Shown: piece by piece, positions 1 through 10,480 of the stretch
Position numbering within the stretch: position 1 is the stretch's first letter
Layout: each line of letters starts with the position of its first letter
Assembly (NCBI GenBank): GCA_002007465.1
Contig: LNAC01000137.1
Location: 1,869,011-1,933,010 of the forward strand
DNA: 64,000 nt
From: Ailurus styani
Taxonomy: Eukaryota > Chordata > Mammalia > Carnivora > Ailuridae
Reading direction: 5' to 3'
The notes under the pieces: model-generated
Database searches by the model: none
The model's input: the letters and a program-made list of their open reading frames with translations, nothing else
Told to the model about the DNA's origin: nothing
Made by a program: the position numbers and the translations under genes

Positions 1-234
1 TCCCCTAGTGTGTCAAGGTCATCATGATGAGTATGGATTACCATTCTGGAGAATTCAAACAATGGTGAACAGGGTTGGCAATCTTCCCTTTAGCAAATTT
101 TTGGTAATTTACTGACCCTGTTGTAGAAGGTGAGGGTGTCCAAGCTGACTCTTTTCTTTTTAAAAAAGTGAATCCCTTCCTATCAGTCTGCTTATCTTTC
201 ACTTACCCTTTTCTTCATAATAATATCTTAGGGA

Positions 235-270
<36 letters not shown>

Positions 271-1096
271 GTCTGGTTACCTGAGACTTTGGTTGATTGG
301 ACCGTAGTTAGCCAATTAATAGGACCATCACACAGAGGATTACGTCTTAAACATTTCCGAGAATTCTCTGTTAACAAGATGGGAGACAGGCCATGGGTCA
401 TTTGATCCTTGTTACTTCATTTAGGAACATGAATCTTGAGGTCACAAGGCAGAAACCAGCCCACTGACACAATTGGCAACTAGACATGAAACAATTTGAT
501 GATAGGTTCAAGAAAAATGAGGCCGGTTTCAAAAAATAATTTAAAAAAAATTCAGTGACCAGTTAGATACAGCTTAACTCATTACATATTTTTGAGCAGG
601 CAATGAATGAAACACAAAGAAGAGTATGCAGAGAAATATGTTTTGTAAACTAAGTTAACAGAGGCTTTTAGCGACACCTTTTTTAAATTTATTGCTTCTC
701 AACTTAAGCTAAGTGTTTTTATATTTTATAAAATAATTTTTAAAGTCACAAATCAAGATTTATCTACACTCAGGTAGATTCTGCTGGCTCATGTCCCAAA
801 GACTTGGTCTTTTGCTTTTCTTCGAGTACTTATTAACACCTTTTACTTCTCAGGAATTATGTCAAGTATCAAGGCTACAGAGGAAGAAGACACAGGCCCC
901 ATCCTGTGGGGACTGACATGGAGACTAAATGCTCAAACACTTTCTGTCACCGTCATTTTCCTTCTTAAAATGCCATCAATCTGAGCTTCATAGACAATGC
1001 TCCTTACACATCCTATGGTTTCTTCATGGGGTTTCTACACACTTGCTACTTAGTTCTCTTTAAGATGTACACGTAGTTCAAATTAAACAACTTCTC
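1..1096. other. Unique sequence, no gene seen
   Basis: Apart from the (AC)n tract at 236-268 this stretch is AT-rich single-copy sequence. I see no splice-bounded open frame, no repeat family I recognise and no CpG cluster. Confidence 0.5.
236..268. repeat. (AC)n microsatellite
   Basis: About 16 uninterrupted AC units are visible. The length suggests it is polymorphic in the population. Confidence 0.95.
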
Positions 1097-1109
1097 AGAA
1101 ATGCTGCTG

Positions 1110-1320
1110 TTCAGGGTGCCTGGTTGGCTCAGATGGTTAAGCGTCTGCCTTCAACTCAGGTCATGATCCCAGGGTCCTGGGATGGAGCCCTGCATCGGGC
1201 TCCCTCCTCAGCAGAGAGTCTGCTTTCCCCTCTGCCTCTCTCCCTATACCCATGCTCTCTCTCGCTCTCTCTCTCTCTCTCTCAAATGAATAAATTAAAA
1301 TATCTTAAAAAAAAAAAAAA
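1110..1320 (+). mobile_element. Can-SINE, older type
   Basis: The element has a tRNA-Lys-like head (GGTGCCTGGTTGGCTCAG, B-box region GGTCCTGGGATGGAGCC), a CT-rich body, AATAAA and an A-tail. The 13-bp direct repeat AGAAATGCTGCTG at 1097-1109 and 1321-1333 is a perfect target-site duplication. The 99-residue open frame over it is SINE translation, not a gene. Confidence 0.95.
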
Positions 1321-1579
1321 AGAAATGCTGCTGCGCATTCTTTTTCTTTCTTTAACTTGTCACGCCCTCCCCCTCCCCCCCGCCCCTGGCCCTGGTCTTT
1401 CTTTGGCTCTCCATCTGAAATAACAAGGCGATAAACTGAGAAGGGCCTGCTTGTCTCAGGTGCCCCACGTGGTGCTCACTGGTAAGGGTTTTGTTATATC
1501 TCTCTTTCCCAAGTTTGTTCTAGCCTATTTATCCCTAGATTGTTTTCTTTCATATTAATTAACCATTATTATTATCCAC

Positions 1580-2310
1580 TGAGGCATTATTTGTAATATC
1601 TAAAAAAAAAAAAACAAAAACAAAACCAGAAGTAACCTCTATCTTCATCTGTAGGAAGGTAGTTAAATCAACTATGGCATATCTATACAATGGAACTCTC
1701 TTCATGCTTTAAAGAGAGTAAAAGGTCTTGGGGACGCCTGGGTGGCTCAGTTGGTTGAAGGTCTGACTCTTGATTTCCACTCAGGTCATAATCTCAGGGT
1801 TGTGGGATTGGGCTCCATGCTCAGTGTTGAGTTGGCTTCTCTCCCTCTCTTTCTCCCTCTCTCTCTGCCCCTCCCCCTGCTCACTCACATTCTCTCTCTA
1901 ATATAAATAAATAAATATTTTAAAAAATGAAAAGAATGTGAGGTGTCTAAAAATGTTGAACACAAATGTTGAACAGCAGAAATTGGAATGGTGGTCTTCA
2001 GTGTCCGGACTTTGGAGAAAACAGGAAGATGTTGATCAAAGGTACAAAGGTGTAGTTATGGCAGGATGAATAAGTTCTGGAGATCTAAAGGACAGCATGG
2101 TGACTAGAGGTAGTAGTACTGTATTGCATTCTTGAAACTTGCTAAGAGAGTAGATCTTCTCACCACAATGGTAACTCTGTGAGGTGATTGATATATTAAT
2201 TAGTTTGATTGTGGTAGTCCTTTCACAATGTACACATAGATCAAAACAACCTGTGTTCAAATATATACAATTTTTATTTGTCAAATGTACCTCAATAAAG
2301 CTAGTGGGTG
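1580..2310 (+). mobile_element. Ancient L1M 3' end, split by a SINE
   Basis: Sequence at 1580-1730 resembles the end of L1 ORF2 (ACTATGGCATATCTATACAA, then TGGAA). Positions 1930-2310 match the mammalian L1M 3' UTR: a GATGAATAAGTTCTGGAG block, TGGTAACTCTGTGAGGTGAT and a terminal CTCAATAAAGCT. A Can-SINE at 1731-1926 interrupts it. No intact coding frame remains. Confidence 0.85.
1731..1926 (+). mobile_element. Can-SINE, older type, within L1M
   Basis: Head GACGCCTGGGTGGCTCAGTT, a CT-rich body and an AATAAATAAATATTTT tail. It is clearly diverged and no clean target-site duplication can be read, so this is an older insertion. Confidence 0.9.
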
Positions 2311-2950
2311 GAAATGAGAGGTCTGTATGAGCAGGTATGTATGATACATTGTAAAATCTTCAAAAGGCAAGTTATAAGAACAATATGTGTTCTTAAAAAT
2401 ACGTAGGTGAATCTGGAGGAAATACATATGTGAATTTGTGATTCACAGATGTGAATCTGTGATCTGAATACACCCATACACATAGTATTTGAATAAAACA
2501 AGTTTTAGGAGATAAACAGACTTAACGGTGAGGAGTCTAACAAGTGAGGCAGGAAGGAGCAGATGAAGGAAGGAATGTACTTTCTAATTCTGCACTTTTC
2601 TATCAATTATTTTGACAGTGAGTAGATATATTTGTTATAAGTAAATAAATAAAAATAAATAAATTAATTTTCCTAGATATTTCAAAACTATATATTCTTC
2701 TGGACTTGCATAGCTGTTGAGTTTTCACATACCTTGATAATACCCTTATCTCCACTTTGATAGCTTCAGGGAATTTAGGCCCCAGACTACCAAGCACGTG
2801 CCTCTCTTTCCTGTCTGCTTCTTCTCCAGGTTCCCCATCCCCTGGGATAATACAGAGTGTGTTTCATTCAGACACATTGTACATCATTCCCAGAAATCTT
2901 GTTCATGGGATAGATGGACTTGTCCTGGAAAATCTATTCTCCAGGCCCTG
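2311..2950. other. AT-rich sequence, possible L1M tail
   Basis: Positions 2480-2670 end in an AAATAAATAAAAATAAATAAA run and loosely resemble an old L1 3' UTR. Short direct repeats of GTGAATCTGTGAT type occur at 2425-2465. Nothing else is recognised. Confidence 0.3.
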
Positions 2951-2954
2951 AAAA

Positions 2955-3055
2955 GAAGCCAGAGGGTATGATTTTCAACTCACAGATCAGGAAACTGAGG
3001 CACAGAAAGTTGACCGGGCTGCCCAGGCCACATGAGAGGTTAAAAGTAAGGGGAT
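2955..3055 (-). mobile_element. MIR SINE fragment
   Basis: The diagnostic MIR core (reverse) CAGGAAACTGAGGCACAGAA is present, followed by a degraded GCCCAGGCCACATGAGAG. It is a short ancient fragment. Confidence 0.75.
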
Positions 3056-3149
3056 GTGGTGGAAAAGGTCTTGACATATTACAAGTTCTTGACGTATTAC
3101 ATATTACATCTTCAAGTTCTTGACATATTACATTTTCTTTAAGCAAAAT

Positions 3150-3240
3150 TTTAATTCCCTGAGTCCCAGTTTTCTTGTTGGTAAAATAAGGATTAGAACG
3201 CCTGCCTTCCAGAGTGGTATTACTACATGAGAGTATTTAA
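3150..3240 (+). mobile_element. MIR SINE fragment
   Basis: CCCAGTTTTCTTGTTGGTAA followed by AATAAGGATTAGAACGCCTG resembles the MIR sense core. It lies next to an antisense MIR at 2955-3055, so these are two separate insertions. Confidence 0.6.
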
Positions 3241-4234
3241 ATTTTTTTCACAACATAAAACACCGTATATTTCATAGAAGGACCAACAACCAGGAAATTA
3301 GATGTGAACAGTCGCACTACTGTGGTTGCATAGACAAGTAGGCTTTTGTTTGTTTGATTTTCTTACGCTCAAAACACAAATTTAAAAATGTCTGTCAAGC
3401 ATCTTAGAAGTAGTCCCTTTACCTTGAATAGTCTTGTTCTTTAAACCCAAGCTTTTTTCTTCTCCGCCCCAGATATTTCCCTTCACGCGTTTTAAAAGAG
3501 GCACAGAAGTATCAGTTCCACAAGGAAAGCAAGAACACTCTGCGAGAAAGCCATACCAAATTGGAGACAAGTCTAAAAGCAGATTAAAGTTGTTTCAAAT
3601 GCTTCAAAGAGGAGGAAAAATCTAATCCCCCAAGGCTTCTTTAAATCCATAGTCCTTAATTTCAGAAAACTTCCCAAGTCTTTTTAAAGGCCCAAAGATC
3701 ATTTTACAGCATGAAGGAGTAATGGAGAACATTTCCCCATTTTTAAGAACTTTCTTCCTTCCTTAAAAAAGGTCTCGGGAAAGCTGGGATGACGACCTGC
3801 CTGTCTTAGCCGGGAGTGGGAGCAGCGGTCCCCAGAGCCTGGAGCCTGGAGTTGATGGCTAATGACTACCTGGAGAATTCCTTAAAGAAGCAGTGTCAGG
3901 CCTTTTCCCTGTTATTTCTGGGCGCGACTTGCGTGTCTGTCACTGTGTGGAAGAACGCCCAGTCCCTCTACTGTGTAACACTGAAGGAAAGAAAGTTTCC
4001 AGATGAGAAGATAAACAAGGCTGGTTACAACAGACGCAAGTAGGACCCCTTTTACTGCTTTAGAAAACTCTTCTTCCTGAGCTGTCTTCACCGGGCCAGA
4101 GAGGCCAGCCCTTGTCCTGAAACACTTTTCCTGTATTCCTCCCTTGCTGACCTATGGAAGCAATGATAAGAGCCCCCATTATAGCATCTCAATCAAACCA
4201 GTAATCATACTGGATTCATCTCAATCCAGTTTGT
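3241..4234. other. Unique sequence, no gene seen
   Basis: The segment 3780-3960 is more GC-rich than its flanks (GGGCGCGACTTGCGTGTCTG) but too short and CpG-poor for an island. Open frames here are short and show no domain. Confidence 0.4.
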
Positions 4235-4412
4235 CAAAGGGCTTACATGAGGCAGATACTATTATTAGCTCCATTTTACAGATGACCAGGTTGAGGTCTA
4301 ACAGCCTAATGCTGTCACCAAGTGTCACACATCTACTTAAGGGGTTGAGCAGGTACTCGAACCCAGATCTTTCTGACTCTGAAGTCCGTGCTTAGCCAGA
4401 ACAACGCACTGC
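4235..4412 (-). mobile_element. MIR SINE
   Basis: An antisense MIR is readable from the core CTCCATTTTACAGATGACCA to the head complement ACTCGAACCCAGATCTTTCT. It is about two-thirds of a full MIR. Confidence 0.85.
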
Positions 4413-4632
4413 CTAATAAATACAGGCCACACAGGGTGGCCTGGGTTGACCACTTCTGTTCAACCTCATTGCTGAAATTTTATTACAGTTCACAATAGCG
4501 GCCCATGTCCCTGCTAAGCGTGCTCTATGGTTTATATGCCTGGTCCGTTTTAATGCTTCCCAGCAGGTGTAAATGAAATAGACTACCCTGACCCTGGAGA
4601 TAATTTCTGCCTCTTCTGTGAGACTTTTCTTT

Positions 4633-4837
4633 TTTTTTTTTTTAAAGATTTTATTTATTTATTTGACACACAGAGAGAGATTACAAGTAGGCAGAGAGGC
4701 AGGCAGAGAGACAAGGAGAGGAGGAAGCAGGCTCCCTGCTGAGCAGAGAGCCCGATGCGGGCCTCGATCCCAGGACGCTGAGATCATGACCTGAGCCGAA
4801 AGCAGAGGCTTTAACCCACTGAGCCACCCAGGCGCCC
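4633..4837 (-). mobile_element. Can-SINE, mustelid-type, young
   Basis: Reverse orientation: T-tail, AAGATTTTATTTATTTATTT, GA-rich body and head complement TTTAACCCACTGAGCCACCC. Direct repeats of about 20 bp (CTTCTGTGAGACTTTTCTTT at 4613-4632; CTTCTGTCAGACTTTTCTTT at 4838-4857) differ at one base, so the insertion is recent. Confidence 0.97.
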
Positions 4838-4857
4838 CTTCTGTCAGACTTTTCTTT

Positions 4858-6529
4858 TCTCCTTCTCTCCTGTCCTCTTCTCTTCTTCTTTCTTCATCTC
4901 TGAGATGTTCTGGTTGCATTTGTACCTTGTCTTCAGACTGGCCTAATATGCAAACTTCTTCTTCGTGAAGAAGATGGTGACGGGAGACTCTTTTCAGGTG
5001 TCTTCCGCTTTAGTTGGAGGGGAAGTTATGAGTGTCCCTCTCTGCTCTCCGTCTTCAGGGCACCTCCCCACGGAAAGTGCCAGAATGATGACCTCAGACC
5101 ACAGCTTGAACACTGATTGCAAGTCACCCAGCTCCCGAGGTGATAGAGTGTCCTTTCTTTTAAAAAGGAGATAAAAATAGCTAAGAAACAACACTTTCCT
5201 TAGTTCTATGAAAGGTTGGCATCCTTCCAGGATAGACTTATGTACTTTTTGTACTTGGAAGAAAAAAAGAGATGGGATTTGATCCAAGAATGGTCCTACA
5301 AACGAGAGAAATATGGAGCAAGCAGCTGGAGCCGAGCGGCCAAGTGGTACCACCAGCTGCAGGCCCATTAATTAACATTCCCTGGTATGTAGCAGCTCCG
5401 GTGACCTTGATTCTTGTTGAAGTCACAGAGATAATTTTTACAGAGCCTCTACTTTTCTCGCCGCAGTGTATTTATCCAAGGAGTACCTTGCATATTTCCC
5501 CCCATCTCTCCGAGCAGTAAATTTATTCTAATTGCAAAGAGATAGAGTAAAAGCCTGATTGAACACTTGGCAGTTTATAGAGATTTATTTCTGGGGCTTA
5601 AGGGGGGTTTTAGAGTGTGTGACTAGAGCGGGGTGGAGGGAAGCTGGGGAAAGGAGCCCAAGAGAAAATGTAGATTTAATGGATCTATAAAATGACCCCT
5701 CTAGATAAAGGCCTGTTCCAAAGACTCTTAAACAGCCTGACCCAAACCAGGGTCTGTGACAGCCAGCCCGACACGCGGTGTCTGAAGGATTGCATGTTCC
5801 TCTCTGGGTTTTCAAGTTTCCATATGAAATTTGTTATTCCCCAGGCAGAGGTGGGACAGGGGTGAGTCTGTTTTCCAGAGAGAAGAAGCATATTTAACTA
5901 CAAATTTCTAAGTACTAAAAGCTATGAAAAGAGGCAAAAGTAAACCTCCAGCACCTGCCCTTAAAATCACTCAGCCTTTTCTCTAACCTTCTGGAAGCTG
6001 CACTCCGAATTTTAAGCGTACCATCCTGGAAGGTGAATTATGAGACCCTGCCCTTTGTACCAGGGTCTCTGTCCTTCAAAACCCAGTTCTCCGTGGCACT
6101 TCCAGCCCTTGGTGGAACAGATGGACCCTCACTCCTTTAACGGGGCCTTCTGCTCAGAATCGACTTTGCCTGTACACACCACTGAACTTTTCCTCGAAAT
6201 CCTTCTAGGCTTTTGATCCCACGAGTAGCATTCATCTTTTTTTGCAGCTGCTTTGCAAGTTTTGCTGAGGATGAATTTTAGGACTTTCAACTGTTAACTT
6301 TGTTATATTGTAAATCTACTCACCTACTAAAATGGAGACCTTTGTTCTGGGGGAAGACACAAGATAGAAAAGAATACAAAGTAGGTGCTAGTGAGGAAGA
6401 AGGCCGAAAAGTCGGTGACTGGTCTTTTTGGCCAGAGGCTAAATGGGGAGTGGGTGACACCTTTGGGATGTCCCCTGCATTTTCTCTTTTTTTCAGGAGT
6501 TGGCATAAGGAGACCTTGGGAATATTTTT
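4858..6529. other. Unique sequence, no gene seen; possible regulatory block
   Basis: There is no recognised repeat across about 1.7 kb, unusual in this window. The segment 5290-5600 has the look of a conserved non-coding element and is listed separately. A 124-residue minus-strand frame at 4994-5368 has no recognisable domain. Confidence 0.45.
5290..5600. promoter_or_regulatory. Candidate conserved non-coding element
   Basis: This repeat-free block is dense in transcription-factor-like words: CAGCTG E-box near 5353, CATTAATTAA homeodomain-like core near 5366, GGTGACCTTG nuclear-receptor-like half-site near 5400, GATAA near 5430 and TAATTG near 5530. Function is inferred from composition only; conservation cannot be tested here. 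Confidence 0.25.
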
Positions 6530-6593
6530 TTTAAGTTTTTGTGAAGTGTAACACACAGGGGTAAAAAAGACTTTAACAAGTTGTTTTAAGGGT

Positions 6594-6778
6594 ACATGGG
6601 TGCCTCAGTGGGTTAAAACCTCTGCCTTCAACTCAGGTCATGATCTCAGGGTCCTGGGATCGAGGCCCGCATAGGGCTCCCTGCTCAGCGGGGAGCCTGC
6701 TTCCTCCTCTCCTTCTGCCTGCCTCTCTGCCTACTTGTGATCTGATCTCTCTCTCTCTGTGTGTGTCAAATAAATAAG
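6594..6778 (+). mobile_element. Can-SINE, mustelid-type, first of a tandem pair
   Basis: The first several bases of the usual head are missing (GGGTGCCTCAGTGGGTTAAA). The tail is CAAATAAATAAG. Direct repeats CAAGTTGTTTTAAGGG (6578-6593) and CAAGTTGTTTTAAAGG (6779-6794) mark the target site. Only about 10 bases of flank separate it from the next SINE. Confidence 0.95.
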
Positions 6779-6803
6779 CAAGTTGTTTTAAAGGTAACAC
6801 CCA

Positions 6804-7015
6804 GGGCACCTGGGTGGCTCAGTGGGTTAAAGCCTCTGCTTTCGGCTCAGGTCATGATCTCAGCGTCCTGGGATCGAGGCCCACATTGGGCTCTCTGCTC
6901 AGCGGGGAGCCTGCTTCCTCCTCTCCTTGTCTCTCTGCCTGCCTCTCTGCCTACTTGTAATCTCTCTCTCTGTGTCAAATAAATAAATAAAATCTTTTAA
7001 AAAAAATAAATAAAT
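6804..7015 (+). mobile_element. Can-SINE, mustelid-type, second of a tandem pair
   Basis: Complete head, body and AAAATAAATAAATAAA tail. A perfect 14-bp duplication AAAGGTAACACCCA lies at 6790-6803 and 7016-7029. The left copy overlaps the right duplication of the preceding SINE, so this one landed at the downstream edge of the earlier insertion. Confidence 0.97.
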
Positions 7016-7531
7016 AAAGGTAACACCCAAGTCAAGGCACATATAATATTGCTAACTTTCCCCCATAAGCCCCTATCATGCTGCTTGAGAGAACTGTTAT
7101 TGTGACATTTATGGGAATCACTCCTGAGTTTTTTTAAATAATTAGTTAGCACCTAGGTGTGCATCTATATGGAATAGTTTAATTTTATATCTTAGAACTT
7201 TATATAAATGGAATTCCTGTCCTGTTCTTTTGTACCTGGCTTTGTTTGTCGTCACGTTTGTAAGAGTCATTTATCCCTGTTGTACGGAGCTGTAGTTCGT
7301 ATTCACCATGGCACAGTCATGGCAGCACAATATTTTTTTATTTATGGAACTGTTACATGTACTGTTGGGGGACGTCAAGGTTATTTCCAGTTTGGGGATG
7401 TTGCTAATGAAGCTGCTGGGAGTGTTCATGGGCGTGTGTGCATGTGCACAGGAGAATTGGCTTGGCTGGCCTGGTTAGTGTCAAACAGTGCAATTTGAAC
7501 ACAGCTTGAATCAAGATTAGTCCTAGGTTTA

Positions 7532-7733
7532 GGGATTCCTGGGTGACTCAGTCAGTTAAGTGTCTGCCTTCAGCTCAGGTCATGATCCCAGGGTCCTGGA
7601 TCGAGTCCTGCATCAGGCTCCCTGCTCGACGGGGAGCCTGCTTCTCCCTCTGCCTGTTGCTCCCCCTGCTTATACTCTTTCTCTCACTCACATTCTCTCT
7701 GGCAAATGAATAAATAAAATCTTAAAAAAAAAA
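7532..7733 (+). mobile_element. Can-SINE, older type
   Basis: Head GGATTCCTGGGTGACTCAGT, B-box-like GGTCCTGGATCGAGTCC, AATAAATAAAATCTT tail. Target duplications are GATTAGTCCTAGGTTTA (7515-7531) and GGTTAGTTCTAGGTTTA (7734-7750), two mismatches in 17. Confidence 0.95.
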
Positions 7734-7981
7734 GGTTAGTTCTAGGTTTAATGGCAAAATGGACAGTATTTGTCATTTGTTCATTCATCCAATAAACATG
7801 AACTAAACTTCTACTGCAGGACTAGTGAATATGTGGCACAAGCTATGTCTCCTCCCATCTATGCTCTCAACAGACATTACTCATTCATATGGGCGTACTT
7901 TCCTTCTGAGTCTGAAGTGGCTTCAGAATCGTTTGAAGCATGGTCCTCAAGGCAGCTACTGTTAAGGATCAGAGATGGGAG

Positions 7982-8427
7982 TGTGATGGTTAATCTTCTG
8001 TCTCAACTTGGCTAGGCCACAATACCTAGATATCTGGTCAAACATTATTCCAGACGTTTCTATGAAGGACTTTTTTTTTTTAGTTCAGATTATATTTTAG
8101 TTGAGATTTATTCAAAGTCAGTATACTTTGTTTGGACTTTTTATTCAATAGACTTTGAGTGAAGTAGATTACCCTCCATAATGTGGGTGGGCCTCATCCA
8201 ATCAGTTGAAGACCCAAGCGAAAGAAGACTGACTTCCCCTGAGAAAGAGAGAATTCTGCCAGAAGGCTATCTTTGGATTCAAACAGCACCTGTTCCCTGG
8301 GTCTCCTGCCCACGTACTACCCCTGCAGACGTTGAACTTGCTATTCTGTGGGATCATGTGAGTTAATTCCTTAAAACCGCTCTCTCTCTCATTGGTTCTG
8401 TTTTTCTGGAGAACCCTGACTAATACA
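7982..8427 (+). mobile_element. ERVL-type solo LTR (MLT2-like)
   Basis: The element starts TGTGATGGTTAATCTTCTGT and ends GAACCCTGACTAATACA, the TG...CA termini and end sequences of MLT2-type ERVL LTRs. Internal blocks AATGTGGGTGGGCCTCATCC and TGGTTCTGTTTTTCTGGAGA agree. No internal retroviral coding sequence is attached. Family name from memory of the consensus. Confidence 0.75.
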
Positions 8428-8638
8428 GGTGGCATGGTATTGGCATAAGATTGTCTGATGGCAAAGGAACAGAAAGCTTCTCAGACTAAGTAAAAGGGAT
8501 TTATTGTTGATAGAGTGGAATCCCTTAGAATTAAATATCAGGGAATACTTTTAAGATTTAGTATTACCCTCCTCAATAGCAAATCATTATAGCACTGTTT
8601 TCATCTGAGGTATTTTCCAAAATAAAAATGTGAGCTTA

Positions 8639-8750
8639 GGGGTGCCTGTTTGGCTCAGTTGGGGAAAAAGCATGCAACTCTTGATCTTGGGGTCATGAGA
8701 CTGAGCCCCATATTGGGTTCTACTTAGATAAATAAAACTTTAAAAAATCT
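8639..8750 (+). mobile_element. Can-SINE, short old copy
   Basis: GGGGTGCCTGTTTGGCTCAG head followed by GGTCATGAGACTGAGCCCCA and ATAAATAAAACTTT. It lacks the long CT-rich body, an arrangement shared with the copies at 36016 and 44501. Confidence 0.85.
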
Positions 8751-9089
8751 GATGAGTGTATATACAGTTTCTGCCCAGTTTGTGAGTGCTCAGTTTGTGA
8801 GCATCAGATCCTCTTATCCAGTGAGCTCTAGAGCAGAGAAACTATTCTGACTCTTCTTAGCCAGTGAGCATTAATGTGAACTGCTGTGCCTGTTTCCCGC
8901 CAAGAAGCTAAGGTCCTCACTACACTGGCAAAGTTAAATGTGTCCTGTGATGCATATTGTTTTTTTCTGCCCCGGCCTCCCTTTCTGCCCTCACTTTTGT
9001 GTTCTGGCAAACAAATCTGACCCAGACTGGCTGACCAAAATGTGTAGCTAATAATACTGGGCCCCCTACAAAGAAATAAAGGGGAGAGT

Positions 9090-10020
9090 GTAGTGTTAGA
9101 TGTTAGAATACAGGTTTTCCGGAAACTGTAGGTCCTCCTACAGATTGGATAAAGAAGCAGGGAGAGTCTAGCTCAGCAGGTAAATAGGGATATCATAGGG
9201 AGTCCTTTGACTTAGGTCTTCATGATGGGTCAAGGAAGCTCAGGATTGACCAACACATATATGATAAGGAGCTGGAAGAAATTATGGAAGAGACCCTGGA
9301 AGAGCGATGGCCGGTGTGCAAAGCCTGCGTCACATCTCTATGGGGACTGTGCCAGCTGGGGCTCTTCAGGCTGCTGCTAACTAGGGAGGGGAGACGGCCA
9401 GGCCTGTGCTCTGGGTCTGTGTGCTGGCTGTGCTCTCTGCTTCTCCTGCTTCTCCACCAGCTTTCCTACCACTTTCTCCCTTCTGCAGATCAGCCCCATC
9501 TATAAGGCTCCTGGTTCCCACCGCTCCATCACTTGGTTTGGCTTTGGGTTTTTGTAGCAGGTGTCACTGATGTCCTGCCCTGGTCCTCTGGCCCACCTTG
9601 GAGTTCACCTGCAGGAGTGGTAGGCAGTCTCCATGGACTGGCAACTTCCTGCCTTAAGTATCCATATCTCTCTGCTTCTAGAAGAGTTGTTTTGTATTGT
9701 GTTGTTGTTGTTGTTGCACTAGAAAGCTTGCTGGGCTGCAGGAACGTGCATCCCCAAACAGGGGATGTCAGGAGTCACTGCATAAATGCCCAACCTTCCC
9801 ATTCTCCAGTGGGATCTGAGGTATGTCCCACGTGGTTTCTCAGGGCGTCTTAAGAGGGATTAAACCACAGTTTCCCATGGTGGTAACCTGTTCATTAACA
9901 TACCTTATATTGGCTTTTCTCCTTGCTCTGTGTCACTTCCCCCACCATCACTTGTACTTCCTTGAATGACCTCCCAAATAAACTTCCTGCACCGAAGTCC
10001 TTGTCTCAAGGTTGGATTTT
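9090..10020 (+). mobile_element. Possible ancient LTR
   Basis: The right end reads GACCTCCCAAATAAACTTCC then GCACCGAAGTCCTTGTCTCA, a pattern typical of the polyadenylation region of old ERV LTRs. The left boundary is not clear. Open frames inside (9284-9505, 9533-9853) have no domain. A (GTT)n run lies near 9700. Confidence 0.35.
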
Positions 10021-10204
10021 GGAGGTCACAGTTTTATGTGACCTCCCAGTGGCCACACTTTCTGACTCCTAGCCCTTATGACTCTTAAGTTCAGAATTCT
10101 GTAGGCAAATCTGATTTGTCCAGATCAAGGGTGACATGTGCGTTTTCCTGGTTCACTTAGCTATGGCGTCGGTCGGGGAGGCTTAGTGGGCTTAGTGTTA
10201 TTTA

Positions 10205-10480
10205 GGGCATGAATGACATTTCTTGAACACCTGACTTCTCCATGCAGGTGTCATGCTGGGCAGTTGGACACAGAACGAAACCCAATTTCTCCCCTTAAAG
10301 AGTTCTAGTTGGGAAGTAGACTTATAAATAATACTTACACCACAAAATGGTAAGTTCTAGAACAGTGGGGGGAGGGGTAACAAATGTTATGGGTTGGGGC
10401 ATTGAAGGGTGGGTAGAACCTCATCCAGAGAAAGGGTAGAGAGAGGATTTTTCAGGTAGAGGACAAGGATGGAGCGATGA
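10205..10480. mobile_element. Ancient repeat-like segment, family unresolved
   Basis: CTTGAACACCTGACTTCTCC, AAGAGTTCTAGTTGGGAAGT and TAAGTTCTAGAACAG follow the order of a common mammalian-wide repeat often seen beside L2 ends (outgoing-end text, then a G-rich tract). Weak match. Confidence 0.3.

Larger units (their letters stand above)
6530..7450 (-). mobile_element. Ancient L1M fragment hosting two SINEs
   Basis: Reverse-strand L1 3'-UTR sequence is readable at 6530-6590 (TTGTGAAGTGTAACACACAG) and 7030-7450 (TTTATATAAATGGAATTCCT, GGTTATTTCCAGTTTGGGGA, ATGAAGCTGCTGGGAGTGTT). Two Can-SINEs interrupt it. The frame at 7208-7498 is L1 antisense. Confidence 0.75.

Noticed and set aside
4659..4919. 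Recurrent peptide (GWLSGLKPLLSAQVMISASW) also seen at 6761-6982 and, as a frameshifted relative, 60172-60354, as a protein family
   Set aside because: All copies are translations of the Can-SINE head in the same frame.
4994..5368. 124-residue minus-strand frame
   Set aside because: It overlaps a candidate non-coding element and frames in other registers are open too; no recognisable protein features.
6804..6880. tRNA gene
   Set aside because: The similarity is the tRNA-derived head of a SINE. It cannot fold as a full tRNA and recurs in 20 or more copies with tails and target duplications.
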